A stretch of DNA of 64,000 nucleotides from Bacillus sp. es.034 (GCF_002563655.1 NZ_PDIY01000001.1:372001-436000); one strand, 5' to 3'; positions 29,607 to 39,217 are shown, counted from the first letter of the stretch. The notes: a model not told the origin generated them from the sequence alone. Translations and numbers: made by a program.

Positions 29607-30722
29607 TTATAGGTTCCCTCTGCGCTCCTGTTCGCGTTCGATGGATTCGAATAGGGCTTTGAAGTTTCCTTCGCCGAATCCCCTCGCCCCTTTACGCTGG
29701 ATCACTTCGATGAATAGAGTCGGACGATCCACGATCGGCTTCGTGAAAATTTGAAGAAGATACCCTTCGTCATCCCTGTCTACTAAAATATTCAACTCTT
29801 TGATTTGCGAAATCTCTTCATCGATTTCACCTACACGCTCTGAGAGCATTTCGTAGTAGGAATCAGGAGTGCTCAAGAACTCCACTCCATTTTCCTTCAG
29901 GATCCCGACTGTCTTCACAATATCCTCTGTCAGGATGGCAATATGCTGCACTCCCGGTCCACCGTAGAACTCAAGATATTCCTGGATTTGTGATTTGCGC
30001 TTCCCTTCAGCAGGTTCATTGATCGGGAATTTGATGCGGCCGCCGTTATGCATGACCTTGGACATCAGGGCAGAGTATTCTGTTGTAATGTCTTCATTCG
30101 TGAAATGACGCATTTCCTTGAAGCCCATTACTTTTTCGTAGTATTCCACCCACTCTTCCATGCGCTCCACGTTACCGACGACGTGGTCGACAGCGATGAT
30201 GCCGGCGTCTTCATTTTTAAGCGCGGTATCATATTTTTCAAAGCCAGGCATGAAAATCCCTTTGTAATCCTTACGTTCCACAAGTGTATGGATCGTATCC
30301 CCATATGTACCGATCACGGCTTTCTTCACTGTTCCATTATCATCTTCCAGTGTTGAAGGAGGCATGATTTCAATCGCACCCCGTGCCACTGCCCCGGTGT
30401 AAGCCTTTTCAACATCATCCACGACAAGTGCGATGTCTTTGACGCCGTCTCCGTGTTTCTTCACGAATTGGGATACCCGGCTTCCTTCATGCAGACTTCC
30501 TGTAATGAGCAATCGCACCTTGTTTTGTTGCAGTACATAGGATACCGTGTCACGATTGCCTGTTTCGAGCCCTGAATAGGCAACGGTCTTAAATCCGAAT
30601 GCTGTACAGAAGAAGTGGGCTGCCTGCTTTGCATTACCTGTATAATATTCTAAATAATCGACATCCCTTACCGGGAAGACCTCTTCTACCTTAACCTGCT
30701 TTTTTGCCACGTTCTCTTGCAT
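29607..30722 (-). CDS. hppD: 4-hydroxyphenylpyruvate dioxygenase
   Basis: A non-heme iron dioxygenase that turns 4-hydroxyphenylpyruvate into homogentisate. The 371 aa product has two VOC halves; the iron ligands are expected in IAVDHVVGNV (His), GPGVQHIAIL (His) and TLFIEVIQRKG (Glu), all present, followed by the usual C-terminus GEGNFKALFESIEREQ. GGAGGGG precedes the ATG. It is first in the tyrosine-catabolic direction, separated from the aminotransferase gene by the inverted-repeat leader. Confidence 0.95.
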   Translation of the reverse strand: MQENVAKKQVKVEEVFPVRDVDYLEYYTGNAKQAAHFFCTAFGFKTVAYSGLETGNRDTVSYVLQQNKVRLLITGSLHEGSRVSQFVKKHGDGVKDIALVVDDVEKAYTGAVARGAIEIMPPSTLEDDNGTVKKAVIGTYGDTIHTLVERKDYKGIFMPGFEKYDTALKNEDAGIIAVDHVVGNVERMEEWVEYYEKVMGFKEMRHFTNEDITTEYSALMSKVMHNGGRIKFPINEPAEGKRKSQIQEYLEFYGGPGVQHIAILTEDIVKTVGILKENGVEFLSTPDSYYEMLSERVGEIDEEISQIKELNILVDRDDEGYLLQIFTKPIVDRPTLFIEVIQRKGARGFGEGNFKALFESIEREQERRGNL

Positions 30723-30842
30723 ATTAACCCCTCCATTAAACGTAAGTATATTCTGAATATTATATTAAATCGTTTTATATAACTTCTCAAGAATGGCTAG
30801 TAAAGCTTAAACGCTTCTCTGTGATGAAGTCCGTCCCTCTTT

Positions 30843-32270
30843 TCATCTCACTGGTTCCTTTTTTCTGGGAGGCATATGGACGGCGTCCCCCTTTAAACCT
30901 TCGACCGCTTCGAGCATGGTCTCATTCATGCTGGGGTGGGGATAGAGTGGAAAGCGAAAGTCCTCATCCCTCGCTGCCATTTCGAGTCCCATTACACCTG
31001 CAGTGATCAGCTCAACCACACCCATTCCCATCATATGAATACCAAGGATCACATCCGTTTCACTGTCTGACACGACTTTGACGAATCCGTCCTTCTCCTC
31101 TGTGAGCTGGGCGTACCCATTTCCCCTGACAGGGTTCTCACTCACCGTGACGTAATAGCCCTCCCTCTGCGCTTCCTCTTCTGTAAGGCCGGCATATGCA
31201 ATCGGAGGAATCATCTGCACCACCGTAGGCACAAACCGCAGATCCACCTCTACCGGAAGTCCCGCCATGGCCTCTGCCGCCGCCTTCCCCTGCTTGATCG
31301 CCTTCACTGCGAGGGACGGACCTTCCGTCACATCCCCGATCGCCCAAATATGGGGAATGGAGGTCCGTCCCTCAGGATCTGTCTGGATATATCCCTCTAC
31401 GGTTGTCTCTATACGAAGGCGGTCCAGACCGAGATCTGATAGATTGGGTTTTACTCGGCCGCTCACGACAAAGTGAGAACCTTCGATGGAGACCGTCTCT
31501 CCATCTTCTTTTTCGAGCTCTGCAATGACATGTCCGTCCCTCTCACAGGCCTTTGTCAGTACGCACTGTTTGACGACACTGATTTTCTGTTTTTTTAATT
31601 GCCTGGACAGTTCTTTGGAAAGGGCGTTATCCATTGCCAATTCTTCACTCAGGATTAACGTGACCTGACTTCCCAATATGCAGAATACGGACGCAATCTC
31701 CAGTGAAATATAATCTGCACCATACATGATCAGTTCCCGGGGGATCTCCTCCAGCTCAAAAACCTGTCTTTCCTTCAGGACCGTATCATCATTGAAGATG
31801 ATTTCATCCGGATAGTGAAAGTCTCCCCCTGTTGCGACAATCGCCTCTTTAAAGTTAAAGAGACTGAACTCATGTCCGTTTTCAACTCCGATTCGGGATT
31901 CTGACAGAAATGAAGCCGTCCCTTTTATGATTTCAACCTTGTTTGCTTTACAGAGGGATTCCACACCGGTCCGGAGCTGGTTGATTTTTTTATTTTTATA
32001 GTGTTGAAGAGTCGCAAGGTTTGCTTCTACTTCCCCAAACTCCATCCCCATCTCCTTCAGATGCTTCGTCTTTTTGAATTCCTGGGCAAAATGGGTGAAT
32101 ACCTTTGATGGGATGCAGCCTTTATTCAAACAGGTGCCCCCCAGATCCTCCCGTTCGATCAGCGTGACCTGTCTACCGAGGCCGGCTGCCCTGATGGCTG
32201 CGTGATAGCCTCCGGGACCCCCTCCGATGACAATGACGTCTTTTTCTTCTGTAATTTCTCCCACTACCAT
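30843..32270 (-). CDS. lpdV: Dihydrolipoyl dehydrogenase (E3)
   Basis: A flavoprotein disulfide reductase that reoxidises dihydrolipoamide with NAD. 475 aa: FAD site VIGGGPGGYHAAIRAAG, redox-active GGTCLNKGCIPSK, the second dinucleotide region, AIGDVTEG, and the C-terminal HPSMNETMLEA with the catalytic His-Glu pair. Its ATG directly follows the E2 stop (TAAATG). It serves the same complex as the E2/E1 genes upstream. Unusual: it contains two exact copies of the 12-base word (31311-31322 and 31362-31373, inverted) and one 11-base copy at 31532. Confidence 0.93.
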   Translation of the reverse strand: MVVGEITEEKDVIVIGGGPGGYHAAIRAAGLGRQVTLIEREDLGGTCLNKGCIPSKVFTHFAQEFKKTKHLKEMGMEFGEVEANLATLQHYKNKKINQLRTGVESLCKANKVEIIKGTASFLSESRIGVENGHEFSLFNFKEAIVATGGDFHYPDEIIFNDDTVLKERQVFELEEIPRELIMYGADYISLEIASVFCILGSQVTLILSEELAMDNALSKELSRQLKKQKISVVKQCVLTKACERDGHVIAELEKEDGETVSIEGSHFVVSGRVKPNLSDLGLDRLRIETTVEGYIQTDPEGRTSIPHIWAIGDVTEGPSLAVKAIKQGKAAAEAMAGLPVEVDLRFVPTVVQMIPPIAYAGLTEEEAQREGYYVTVSENPVRGNGYAQLTEEKDGFVKVVSDSETDVILGIHMMGMGVVELITAGVMGLEMAARDEDFRFPLYPHPSMNETMLEAVEGLKGDAVHMPPRKKEPVR

Positions 32271-33449
32271 TTACATCAACTCCAAAAGCATGGATTGAGG
32301 CTCTTCAATCAAATCTCTCAAACGATTGGTAAACGTCACGGCCGTCCCGCCATCGGCCACCCTGTGATCAAAGGACATGGATACATTCATCATGGAGCGG
32401 ACGACAATGTCATCGTGTTCGTTCACCATCGGACGCTTCTTCGTTTTGTGAAAGGCGATGAGGGCTACTTCCGGCTCGTTAATGATCGGGGTCGCCCCGA
32501 TCGAACCGTTCAACGGGCCGACATTGCTGACCGTGAAGGTACCTCCTTTGATTTCTTTCATTGCAAGCTCGCCTTCCTGCGCCTTGACGGTGAGTGCTTT
32601 CATTTCAGCCTGGATTTCTTTCATCGTCTTTCCTTCCACCCCTTTGATGACAGGAACGATCAGACCTTCATCCGTGTCGACTGCGATACCGATATTATGG
32701 TGTGACTGAAGCTCGACGCATTCTTCCTCTTCATTGAGGCGGGCATTGAAGATCGGGAACTCTTTTAAACAAACAGAAAGGGCTTTGATAAAAAACGCGC
32801 CCATGGAAACGGACTGACCGTTTCTTTTCATCGTCTCTTTCCAGATTAATAGATTCGTCACGTCGATTTCTTCAAAATGGGTGCAGTGAGGGATGGTTCT
32901 GAGTGACTGTGACATTTTGGAAGCAATCTGTTTTCGTCTCCCCCTGAAAGGGATGGTCTCCCGCATAGTTTCTGCTGGCTTCACTTGAGCAGCAGGTACA
33001 CGTTCCTCTTCACGTTTTGGAGGTCCCCCTATTTCGCTTTTCATATAGAGGAGAACATCTTCATCGACGATTCTTCCCCCTGCCCCTGAACCGACCACTT
33101 CGTCGATATTGACCCCATTTTCCCTTGCGATTTTTCTCGTATACGGGGAAGCAAGGATCCTCTTTTTCTTCAAGACCTGAGTCGTTTGGGGAACGGCACG
33201 TCGGCTTTCACCCCTGCTTTCCTTTTCCATCAAAAGAACCGTGGATCCAACGGGGATCGTTTCCCCTTCACTTACGGTGAATTCCTTGATCACACCGGAA
33301 AACGGTGCCGGGATCTCCGCCGTCATTTTATCTGTTTGTACCTCTACAAGTGGTTGATCCGCTCTCACCACATCCCCCACTTTCACAAGAAAGTGATTGA
33401 TATTGGCTTCGGTCATCCCTTCCCCGATATCATGAAGCTTAACTTCCAT
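32271..33449 (-). CDS. Dihydrolipoamide acyltransferase (E2)
   Basis: E2 core of a 2-oxoacid dehydrogenase complex, 392 aa. Domains in order: one lipoyl domain (about 1-75) with the lipoylated lysine in VEVQTDKMTAEIPAP, an E1/E3-binding domain (about 110-150, ASPYTRKIARENGVNIDEVVGSG), and the catalytic acyltransferase domain ending in SFDHRVADGGTAVTF with the active-site His. One lipoyl domain and the subunit pattern suit a branched-chain or aryl 2-oxoacid complex. GGAGGGAG precedes the ATG. Confidence 0.92.
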   Translation of the reverse strand: MEVKLHDIGEGMTEANINHFLVKVGDVVRADQPLVEVQTDKMTAEIPAPFSGVIKEFTVSEGETIPVGSTVLLMEKESRGESRRAVPQTTQVLKKKRILASPYTRKIARENGVNIDEVVGSGAGGRIVDEDVLLYMKSEIGGPPKREEERVPAAQVKPAETMRETIPFRGRRKQIASKMSQSLRTIPHCTHFEEIDVTNLLIWKETMKRNGQSVSMGAFFIKALSVCLKEFPIFNARLNEEEECVELQSHHNIGIAVDTDEGLIVPVIKGVEGKTMKEIQAEMKALTVKAQEGELAMKEIKGGTFTVSNVGPLNGSIGATPIINEPEVALIAFHKTKKRPMVNEHDDIVVRSMMNVSMSFDHRVADGGTAVTFTNRLRDLIEEPQSMLLELM

Positions 33450-33464
33450 GGACTCCCTCCTTGT

Positions 33465-34460
33465 CTAATAGCGTGCCACTTTCTCCACTGCAGCAAGCAC
33501 TCGTTTACTGTCAGGCAAATAGAAATCTTCAAATCCAAAATACGGAACAGGCGTATCGAATCCTGTTACGCGCTCTGTAGGCGCTTTTTGATATAAAAAG
33601 GATTTGTCATTGATGATCGCAAGCACATCATTTCCAACCCCACCGGTTGCATGGGCTTCGTGGACGATGACGGTTCTCCCGGTCTTCTGGACAGAGTTCG
33701 AGATGAGATCCTTATCAAGGGGATAGAGAGTTCTAAGGTCAAGGACCTCGCAGGAGATGCCTTTATCCGCCGCTTCCTTCGCTGCGTCCTCGGCTATCTT
33801 CACCATCGCACCCCAAGCAATGATCGTGACATCCTCACCCTCTGTCACAACCTTGCCCTTCCCGATTTCCACCGTGTACTTCTCTTCCGGCACTTCCTCT
33901 TTGGAAGAACGGTAACATCTCATGGGCTCAAGGAACAGGACGGGATCGGGGTCTTCAATCGCCGCAATCAGAAGACCTTTGGCATCATACGGTGTTGCCG
34001 GACAAACAACCTTGATTCCCGGCATATGAGTGAAGAGTGCCTCTGTGCTATCGGAATGGATTTCCGGTGCCCGGACCCCGGCCCCATAGGGAGCCCTGAT
34101 GACCAATGGACAGGTGAAAGACCCGAGTGTGCGTGCACGTATTCTGGAAGCATGGGTCATGATTTGTTCATATGCCGGGTAGATGAATCCTAAGAACTGG
34201 ACCTCCGTCACCGGGCGGAATCCATTCAATCCCATCCCGATGGCGGCACCGATAAAGCCGGCTTCACTTAAGGGTGTATCAAGCACCCGGTCTTCGCCGA
34301 ATTCCTGTTGCAGGCCGTCAGTCGCCCGGAACACTCCCCCGTTCGTCCCGATATCCTCACCCATCAACAGGACGTCCTCGTTTTCCTGAAGCATCACTCT
34401 CATCGCATCCGTGATGGCCTGAACCATCGTCAATGTCTTCATTTTCGTTAAGGTGCTCAT
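33465..34460 (-). CDS. 2-oxoacid dehydrogenase E1 beta subunit
   Basis: The 331 aa product pairs with the adjacent alpha subunit to form a thiamine-diphosphate-dependent decarboxylase. Family marks: LTMVQAITDAMRVMLQENEDVLLMGEDIG, DTPLSEAGFIGAAIGMGLNG, and the C-terminal transketolase domain with VIVHEAHATGGVGNDV. The start is ATG 34460, 6 nt after AGGTG and one base after the alpha-subunit stop; an in-frame GTG at 34469 touches the Shine-Dalgarno. It resembles BkdAB/PdhB. Confidence 0.92.
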   Translation of the reverse strand: MSTLTKMKTLTMVQAITDAMRVMLQENEDVLLMGEDIGTNGGVFRATDGLQQEFGEDRVLDTPLSEAGFIGAAIGMGLNGFRPVTEVQFLGFIYPAYEQIMTHASRIRARTLGSFTCPLVIRAPYGAGVRAPEIHSDSTEALFTHMPGIKVVCPATPYDAKGLLIAAIEDPDPVLFLEPMRCYRSSKEEVPEEKYTVEIGKGKVVTEGEDVTIIAWGAMVKIAEDAAKEAADKGISCEVLDLRTLYPLDKDLISNSVQKTGRTVIVHEAHATGGVGNDVLAIINDKSFLYQKAPTERVTGFDTPVPYFGFEDFYLPDSKRVLAAVEKVARY

Positions 34461-34461
34461 T

Positions 34462-35526
34462 CTATTCACCTCTCAATTGCTCAAGGAGCTTTTCTTTTTG
34501 TTCCTGGATCGTCCACGTCGGGGTGGCAAACACATAATCGAAGATCAAACTCGGATCCGCGGCTGGATAAGCTTCCAGTTCGTCGACGGCTAGGTCCACT
34601 TCCTTCGCACATTCCTTTTGGACAGAAGTCGTCCATTCCGCGTCAAGCCAGCCCCTCAGCTTCATGTATTTTGTTAAACGATCGACAGGGTCATTATCTT
34701 TACGCCTGGACTCGCTTTCCTGCTGGTTACGGTACTTCGTCGGATCGTCGGCTGTCGTATGGGCACCATATCTCCATGTTACCGATTCGATCAAGGTAGG
34801 TCCGTCCCCCTTCCTTGCACGCTCCAGTGCTTTCAATGTTTCAAAATAAACGGCAAAAATATCATTGCCGTCGATTCGGACGCTTGGGATGTCATAGGCA
34901 AGCGCTTTCTGGGCAATGGTCTTCGTCTTCATTTGCTTATGCATGGGGACAGATATGGCATATTGATTATTTTGATTGAAGAAGACGACCGGAGCCCCCC
35001 ACACGCTTGCCAGATTCAATCCTTCATGAAAGTCGCCCTCAGAAGTGGCGCCGTCACCGAAATAGACAATCGCGGCATTCCGGGTTCCTTTTCTCTTTTC
35101 AGCAAAAGCCGCGCCCACCGCATGTGGAAGCTGAGTCGCAATCGGGATGCCTGGAGTGAAGATGTTCTTCCCTTCAGGAGGGACACACCCTTCATTCCTC
35201 CCTTTCCAGAAAAGAAGGATATGAAGAAGCGAATGTCCGAATGTCATGGTTGCGCCATGATCGCGGTAGGACGGGAATAACCAGTCTTTTTCCTGCAGGG
35301 CAAGGGCGCTCCCCACCTGGGATGCCTCCTGTCCTTCATACGGTGCATACGTTCCGATCCGGCCCTGACGCTGCAGGCTGACGGCTTTACGATCGAAGGT
35401 GCGAATCCTGATGAGATGCCGGTAAAACGTGCGGGCCAAATCCTCTGAAATATCCTTTTCATATTCACTTTGAACCAGTTGTCCTTCCTCGTCCATGACT
35501 TGGACCAGTTGAAATTCCTCGATCAT
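34462..35526 (-). CDS. 2-oxoacid dehydrogenase E1 alpha subunit
   Basis: The 354 aa subunit carries the thiamine-diphosphate motif FGDGATSEGDFHEGLNLASVWGAPVVFFNQNNQYAISVP and the active-site-loop region SVTWRYGAHTTADDPTKYR. It decarboxylates a 2-oxo acid and reductively acylates the E2 lipoyl group. Sequence alone does not separate pyruvate, branched-chain and aryl substrates. It lies 67 bp downstream of phenylalanine dehydrogenase in one transcription unit, which makes phenylpyruvate a plausible substrate (inference). Confidence 0.92.
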   Translation of the reverse strand: MIEEFQLVQVMDEEGQLVQSEYEKDISEDLARTFYRHLIRIRTFDRKAVSLQRQGRIGTYAPYEGQEASQVGSALALQEKDWLFPSYRDHGATMTFGHSLLHILLFWKGRNEGCVPPEGKNIFTPGIPIATQLPHAVGAAFAEKRKGTRNAAIVYFGDGATSEGDFHEGLNLASVWGAPVVFFNQNNQYAISVPMHKQMKTKTIAQKALAYDIPSVRIDGNDIFAVYFETLKALERARKGDGPTLIESVTWRYGAHTTADDPTKYRNQQESESRRKDNDPVDRLTKYMKLRGWLDAEWTTSVQKECAKEVDLAVDELEAYPAADPSLIFDYVFATPTWTIQEQKEKLLEQLRGE

Positions 35527-35593
35527 TTCATCACCTCGTGTGGGGCATTATTGTTGGAGATTCGGGATAATGCTTTTATGATATTGCCTGGAT

Positions 35594-36763
35594 TTACGTT
35601 CTCACCGACCACTTCGGGCGCTTCGCATGGGAGAAGAAGCTGTTTCTTCTCGTACGTGCATGGATCCGATCCTCGCAGAAACGATTGGCTGCTTCCACCG
35701 TGGTCATGTGCTCGTTTTCCGATTGCAGATAGATGTTTTGAAGGCTATTGTAGATGGCACTCGTCTTTTGAAGGACCCGTTCTTTGTTCGGCTCATATAA
35801 TTCGTCCGCCACCTGGATCAGTCCGCCGGCATTGACGATGTAGTCAGGTGCGTACAGGATTCCTTTTTCGTGCAGCATCAGCCCATGAGTAAGATCTAAT
35901 AGCTGATTATTGGCAGAACCCACGACCGCCTTCACTTTCAACTGATCCACCGTGTGATCGTTGATGACTCCCCCGATGGCACATGGCACGAAGACATCCG
36001 CATCGACAGAATAAATCTCTTCTCCCGAGACGACCTTTATGGCCGCACCCATGTTCTTCGCTTTTGCAACCAATAGATCGATGGATTTCTGACTGATATC
36101 CGTTACGTACAGATCTGCTCCCTCTTCCAGCAGTCGCTCTGCTACTTTAAACCCGACTTTCCCGAGACCTTGAATGGCGTAGCTTTTTCCATGAAGGTCC
36201 TTACTGCCCCAGACGTTTTGGTTTGTCGCCTGCAGCCCATAAATTACGCCCATGGCTGTCGGGATGGATGAATCACCGCTCCCACCGTACTCTTCATTGA
36301 CGCCGACGATACAATTTGTTTCTTTTAAGGCATAAACGAAATCTTCCGGCGTGGTCCCCATATCCGTCCCTGTATAAAATCGTCCGTTAAGGGATTCAAC
36401 GAATTGACCGAAGGCACGGAACAACTCCGGATGTTTATCTTTTTCCGGATCTCCGATAATGACCGCCTTCCCCCCACCGAAGTCCACGTCGGCAGCCGCA
36501 CATTTATACGTCATGCCTTTGGATAGGCGCAGGACGTCTTCAAGGGCTTCATCCACTGATGCGTAAGGTCTCATCCGGCATCCGCCAAGAGCAGGTCCCA
36601 GAGTGGTATTATGTATGGCGATGATGGCTTTAAGCCCTGTTTCTTCATCGTTGCAAAATACGACTTGTTCATGGTTCTGTATTCTCTGGAACATATCCAT
36701 TTCATTTCCCCCTACAAGCTCTCTGTTTGTAACCGCTTTCAATTTAGTCGATACTTTAGACAC
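35594..36763 (-). CDS. Phenylalanine dehydrogenase
   Basis: NAD-dependent oxidative deamination of phenylalanine to phenylpyruvate. The 389 aa Glu/Leu/Phe/Val dehydrogenase family protein has [17 protein letters not shown], the catalytic lysine in [43 protein letters not shown], and the Rossmann site [13 protein letters not shown]. TGTDMGTxxEDF and the C-terminal [14 protein letters not shown] closely match phenylalanine dehydrogenases of B. badius and Thermoactinomyces as I remember them, and differ from leucine dehydrogenase C-termini. The start is GTG 36763, 8 nt after AGGAGG. It sits between a thioesterase gene and the E1alpha gene. Confidence 0.83.
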   Translation of the reverse strand: MSKVSTKLKAVTNRELVGGNEMDMFQRIQNHEQVVFCNDEETGLKAIIAIHNTTLGPALGGCRMRPYASVDEALEDVLRLSKGMTYKCAAADVDFGGGKAVIIGDPEKDKHPELFRAFGQFVESLNGRFYTGTDMGTTPEDFVYALKETNCIVGVNEEYGGSGDSSIPTAMGVIYGLQATNQNVWGSKDLHGKSYAIQGLGKVGFKVAERLLEEGADLYVTDISQKSIDLLVAKAKNMGAAIKVVSGEEIYSVDADVFVPCAIGGVINDHTVDQLKVKAVVGSANNQLLDLTHGLMLHEKGILYAPDYIVNAGGLIQVADELYEPNKERVLQKTSAIYNSLQNIYLQSENEHMTTVEAANRFCEDRIHARTRRNSFFSHAKRPKWSVRT

Positions 36764-36801
36764 TGTGCTTCCTCCTTTTACTGCTCACTTCATAAATGGA
36801 T

Positions 36802-37197
36802 CTAGCTCTCTTTTATTCTTTCGTTAATTTTCTCTTTCGGTAATACCACTTGCTTCACTTCACCTTTTCCAATGAGTCTGCCATTCTCTCTTTCTCTGAC
36901 AGTCACTTCGGTCACGATGACGTTTCGTTCATATTCAATAACGTTCGCTCTAATTTCAAGAAGGGAACCTGTTTTCGCCGGAGCCATATGCTCCACGTTC
37001 ACCTTTGCCCCCATTCCTTCTTCGTGATCTTCCAAATAGGGTAGAATGCCTTTCCTGGATGCCCACTCCATGTGATACACCATCGACAACGTTGAATACA
37101 CGGGATGCACCACGTTTCCTTCAAACTGGGCATACATGCCGGGGGTGACTTCAGTCGTAATGATGGCGGTATGTCCTACTGCTAATCCAGACTTCAT
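36802..37197 (-). CDS. Hotdog-fold acyl-CoA thioesterase
   Basis: The 131 aa single-domain protein looks like the thioesterase superfamily (FlK-like group): VTPGMYAQFEGNVVHPVYSTLSMVYHMEWASRKGI, with a central VNVEHMAPAKTGSLLEIRANV strand and a C-terminal ENGRLIGKGEVKQVVL strand pair. It should hydrolyse a small or aromatic acyl-CoA, and could remove stalled CoA esters of the phenylacetyl-CoA route, as PaaI does. It is first in the unit thioesterase-PheDH-E1-E2-E3. An operator-like motif shared with the paa promoters lies 42 bp upstream. AGGGGG precedes the ATG. Confidence 0.75.
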   Translation of the reverse strand: MKSGLAVGHTAIITTEVTPGMYAQFEGNVVHPVYSTLSMVYHMEWASRKGILPYLEDHEEGMGAKVNVEHMAPAKTGSLLEIRANVIEYERNVIVTEVTVRERENGRLIGKGEVKQVVLPKEKINERIKES

Positions 37198-37238
37198 TGC
37201 TTTCCCCCTTTAAACCAACGAATCATACATTTTTATAT

Positions 37239-37256
37239 AACGTTAATTCAACGATA
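37239..37256. promoter_or_regulatory. PaaX-type operator candidate, thioesterase-PheDH unit
   Basis: AACGTTAATTCAACGATA, 42 bp upstream of the thioesterase start, in an AT-rich promoter region. It closely resembles the motif upstream of paaX (44189), paaK (54281) and the ABC importer (40306). Confidence 0.55.
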
Positions 37257-37340
37257 TAATAACATTTTGTTTTATAAATAGTCAATAAATTGTTAAAATA
37301 TTTAAAATATTATATTAATATAAGTTATTCATAGGGACGC

Positions 37341-37375
37341 AAAAAAGCAACGGAACCAAAGTCCCGTTGCTTTTT
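37341..37375. terminator. Terminator after the ABC importer genes
   Basis: AAAAAGCAACGG pairs with CCGTTGCTTTTT around a 10 nt loop, flanked by A- and T-runs; works for the minus-strand ABC operon. Confidence 0.88.
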
Positions 37376-37403
37376 ACAGAAGGTTGTTTATTTTTTTATC
37401 AGC

Positions 37404-38204
37404 CTATGAAAGAAGTGCCCGGTCACTTGCCAGTTGACTGCCGCGGATCCTCTGGAATTCATGGAGCAGTCCTTCGACGGTGAGATGCTTCTTCTGTTCT
37501 TCATTCACTTCCAGGATGATCTGCCCCTTATCCATCATGATCAAGCGGTTCCCGAGATCCAGGGCCTGCTGCATATTATGGGTGACCATCAATGTAGTGA
37601 GCTTGGACTTCTCCACAATCTCTTTTGTCAGGTTCGTAATCAGATCCGCACGGGCCGGATCAAGGGCAGCCGTATGTTCATCCAGCAACAGGATCGATGG
37701 CTCTGTGAAGGTCGCCATCAAGAGCGATAGGGCCTGCCGTTCTCCACCTGACAATAATCCCACCTTGGCATTCAGACGGTTTTCAAGTCCAAGATGAAGG
37801 GTTTCAAGTACTTCTTTAAAGAACACTCTCCGTTTCTTCGTGACCCCCATCCTGAAGGTCCTCGTCCGGTTGCGTGAATACGCCATGGCCAGGTTCTCTT
37901 CTATGGTCATGGATGGCGCCGTCCCTGCCATGGGATCCTGAAACACGCGGCCGATCAGCTTTGAACGTTTATATTCTGAAACCTTCGACACCTCGTGATC
38001 ATCGATCAGCACATTGCCGATATCAGGTATCAGCACACCTGAAACGATATTCATCAATGTGGATTTCCCGGCTCCGTTACTCCCGATGACCGTCACGAAA
38101 TCACCTGGTTTCAGAGAGAGCTGAATATCATCAAGGGCGATTTTCTCATCGGGTGTCCCTTCATTGAATACTTTATGAATTCGATTTAATTGTAACACCG
38201 CCAT
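37404..38204 (-). CDS. ABC transporter ATP-binding protein, TrpZ-like
   Basis: The ATPase subunit has Walker A GSNGAGKST, the Q-loop region RVFQDPMAGTAPSMT, signature LSGGERQALSL, Walker B SILLLDEHTAAL and the H-loop VTHNMQQAL. About 266 aa. It energises the importer formed with the permease and lipoprotein encoded just upstream. The gene overlaps the permease end by about 30 bp. The start is uncertain among GTG 38207, ATG 38204 and GTG 38198; the last has the best Shine-Dalgarno spacing (AAAGGG). Confidence 0.92.
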   Translation of the reverse strand: MAVLQLNRIHKVFNEGTPDEKIALDDIQLSLKPGDFVTVIGSNGAGKSTLMNIVSGVLIPDIGNVLIDDHEVSKVSEYKRSKLIGRVFQDPMAGTAPSMTIEENLAMAYSRNRTRTFRMGVTKKRRVFFKEVLETLHLGLENRLNAKVGLLSGGERQALSLLMATFTEPSILLLDEHTAALDPARADLITNLTKEIVEKSKLTTLMVTHNMQQALDLGNRLIMMDKGQIILEVNEEQKKHLTVEGLLHEFQRIRGSQLASDRALLS

Positions 38205-39201
38205 CACCCTTTCTCTCTGAAATCGGCGTTTGGTTTACCCGTTCCGCCATTCGCTGCGCCTTCCGTTTCTTATCCTTGTAACGATCCATCACCTTAGGCA
38301 TCACAAGTGCCAGAATGACGATGGTCGCCGTGATCAGTTTCATATCTCCCGTTTCAAGGAAGTCGACACGAAGGGCCATGGAAACGACCAAACGGTAGAT
38401 AATCGCCCCACCGATAACGGCTAAGGTCGTACGGGCAATCGTCTTCGTTCCGAATAATGCTTCACCAATGATGACAGAAGCGAGCCCGATGATGATCATC
38501 CCGATCCCCATTCCGACGTCGGCAAAACGGCTGTACTGGGCGATCAGGGCACCGGATAGTGCCACCATCCCATTCGAGATCCCCAGCCCGAGAATGATCA
38601 TCAGATTCGTATTGGCAGAGAAGCTGCGGATCATCCGTTGATTATCCCCTGTCGCTCTCAGCGCCAACCCGATTTCCGTTTTCAAAAATGCGTCTGTCAA
38701 AAATTTGATCATAAGCGTAATGATCGTCATGACAAATAGAATGCTCCATGTTCCCGGAACTGGTTCCCCAAGCCCGATGGCCGTCCATACTTTATTAAGG
38801 GCGGCATCGATTCCCAGAGGGGACCAGAATCCTTCTATCCCTGTAAACGCAGTATCCTGACTGAGCAGGGGTACATTCGATCTCCCCATGATCCGGAGAT
38901 TGATGGAATAAAGGGCGATCATCATCAAGATCCCTGATAATAAGGCATTAATTTTACCAAACGTATGAAGTAAACCTGTTATACATCCTGCTATAAATCC
39001 GATCACTATCGCCGTAATCGTTGCGATGACGGGGTTTACGCCACTGACGATCATGGTTGCAGCGACAGCAGCCCCTGTTACGAAGCTGCCATCGACTGTT
39101 AAATCAGGAAAATCCAATATCCGAAAGGACAGATAGACTCCGAGGGCCATAATAGCGTAAATGATTCCAGATTCAAAGGATGCGAATATTGCTGTTGGCA
39201 C
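38173..39201 (-). CDS. ABC transporter permease, TrpY-like
   Basis: The 342 aa polytopic membrane protein of the branched-chain/sugar-type permease family (BPD_transp_2) has about eight to nine hydrophobic segments and the typical IYAIMALGVYLSFRILDFPDLTVDGSF near the N-terminus and SLGIGMIIIGLASVIIGEAL-like region later. The start is GTG 39201. It sits between the substrate-binding lipoprotein and ATPase genes in one operon and forms the membrane channel of the importer. Confidence 0.9.
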   Translation of the reverse strand: MPTAIFASFESGIIYAIMALGVYLSFRILDFPDLTVDGSFVTGAAVAATMIVSGVNPVIATITAIVIGFIAGCITGLLHTFGKINALLSGILMMIALYSINLRIMGRSNVPLLSQDTAFTGIEGFWSPLGIDAALNKVWTAIGLGEPVPGTWSILFVMTIITLMIKFLTDAFLKTEIGLALRATGDNQRMIRSFSANTNLMIILGLGISNGMVALSGALIAQYSRFADVGMGIGMIIIGLASVIIGEALFGTKTIARTTLAVIGGAIIYRLVVSMALRVDFLETGDMKLITATIVILALVMPKVMDRYKDKKRKAQRMAERVNQTPISERKGDGGVTIKSNS

Positions 39202-39217
39202 GAATCATCATCCCTTC

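Noticed and set aside
35594..36763. Leucine dehydrogenase as name for this gene
   Set aside because: The family is shared, but the TGTDMGT..EDF segment and the FFS..RPKW C-terminus fit phenylalanine dehydrogenases.
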